Source: Citrifermentans bremense (lineage in GTDB: Bacteria; Desulfobacterota; Desulfuromonadia; Geobacterales; Geobacteraceae). Taken from it: a stretch of DNA of 64,000 nt. The stretch is from contig NZ_AP023213.1 in the NCBI RefSeq assembly GCF_014218275.1, forward strand, positions 1,962,001 through 2,026,000, read 5' to 3'. A program made the translations under genes and the position numbers. Shown piece by piece: positions 63,705-64,000 of this stretch; within the stretch, counting starts at the first letter, position 1; the number at the start of each line of letters is the position of its first letter. Below the pieces are notes generated by a model. The model saw nothing but the letters and a program-made list of their open reading frames with translations, did no database searches and had not been told where the DNA came from.

Positions 63705-64000
63705 ATGAAGATTATCGTAACCGATGAAGTGGCTCAGGAAGGACTGGCACTTTTGCAGCGCGACCCGCGCGTGCAGATGGACATCAAGCTGGGACTGAAG
63801 AAGGAAGAGCTTTACGCGATCATTGGTGATTACGACGTTATCATCACCAGAAGCGGCACCACCGTGGACAAGCCCCTGCTTGACGCAGCGACCAAGCTGA
63901 AAATGGTCGCGCGCGCCGGCGTCGGCGTCGACAACGTGGATGTCGACTATGCCTCCGCCAAGGGCGTCATCGTCGTCAATGCACCTTTCGGCAACACCAA
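63705..64000 (+). CDS. serA: D-3-phosphoglycerate dehydrogenase, N-terminal part (cut by window end)
   Basis: About 98 residues are visible: MKIIVTDEVAQEGLALLQ, ITRSGTTVDKPLL, and KMVARAGVGVDNVDV, matching the N-terminal substrate-binding domain of D-isomer 2-hydroxyacid dehydrogenases, most like SerA. First step of serine synthesis, which supplies the co-substrate for tryptophan synthase. AAAGGAG precedes the ATG. The remainder lies outside the window. Confidence 0.88.
   Translation, partial: MKIIVTDEVAQEGLALLQRDPRVQMDIKLGLKKEELYAIIGDYDVIITRSGTTVDKPLLDAATKLKMVARAGVGVDNVDVDYASAKGVIVVNAPFGNT

Overview
The window looks like a chromosomal segment of a member of the Geobacteraceae (Desulfuromonadota). 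This is inferred from the high G+C content and codon use, the hybrid HDFNN-type histidine kinases, the heme-binding DUF3365 sensor kinase, a trp operon containing a TrpB2-type enzyme, and dispersed C/G-rich palindromic repeats of a type I associate with that family. No rRNA, tRNA, CRISPR array or complete insertion sequence was seen.

Layout. 1-2.7 kb: end of a two-receiver protein and a hybrid sensor kinase. 2.8-11 kb (minus strand): an atypical short-chain dehydrogenase, a large secreted peptidase/propeller/barrel protein, a DUF4139 protein, a diadenylate-cyclase-like gene coupled to a YkgJ-type Cys-cluster gene, a VOC protein and a periplasmic retropepsin-like protease. 11.2-15 kb: an unrecognised protein, an SLC13 permease with unusual motifs, a four-Cys Rrf2 regulator and a PfkB kinase. 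15.3-23.5 kb: an accessory stretch. It starts with a TPR protein behind a strong promoter, continues with AT-rich genes (a secreted protein, a YceK/YidQ-like lipoprotein, a membrane-fused signal peptidase I), and ends with small stress or detoxification-type proteins (ATL, RibD-C/DHFR-like, methyltransferase, SRPBCC, cupin, PhnB-like). 23.7-25.3 kb: fetAB-like ABC genes bracketed by two copies of a repeat.

25.6-33.1 kb is an amino-acid block: threonine aldolase, an EamA exporter, a polar amino-acid ABC system, a porin and a lone branched-chain binding lipoprotein. 33.2-38.5 kb: a strong promoter and a yybP-ykoY (Mn2+) riboswitch candidate ahead of htpX and a terC-family gene, then a UPF0182 protein and a zinc-ribbon protein. 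38.5-45.8 kb: a heavy-metal CzcCBA-type RND efflux cluster. 46.2-53.6 kb: livHMGF without a binding protein, two EamA/RarD transporters, a YbaK editing protein and an NSS symporter. 54-58.5 kb: an overlapping three-gene signalling module (hybrid kinase, heme kinase, response regulator). 58.7-63.6 kb: trpG-trpD-trpC-trpB2-trpF, followed by the start of serA at the window edge.

The items most worth follow-up are the riboswitch in front of htpX-terC, the diadenylate-cyclase/YkgJ pair, the repeats flanking fetAB, the heme-kinase module, and the liv permease operon separated by 13 kb from the only visible branched-chain binding protein.
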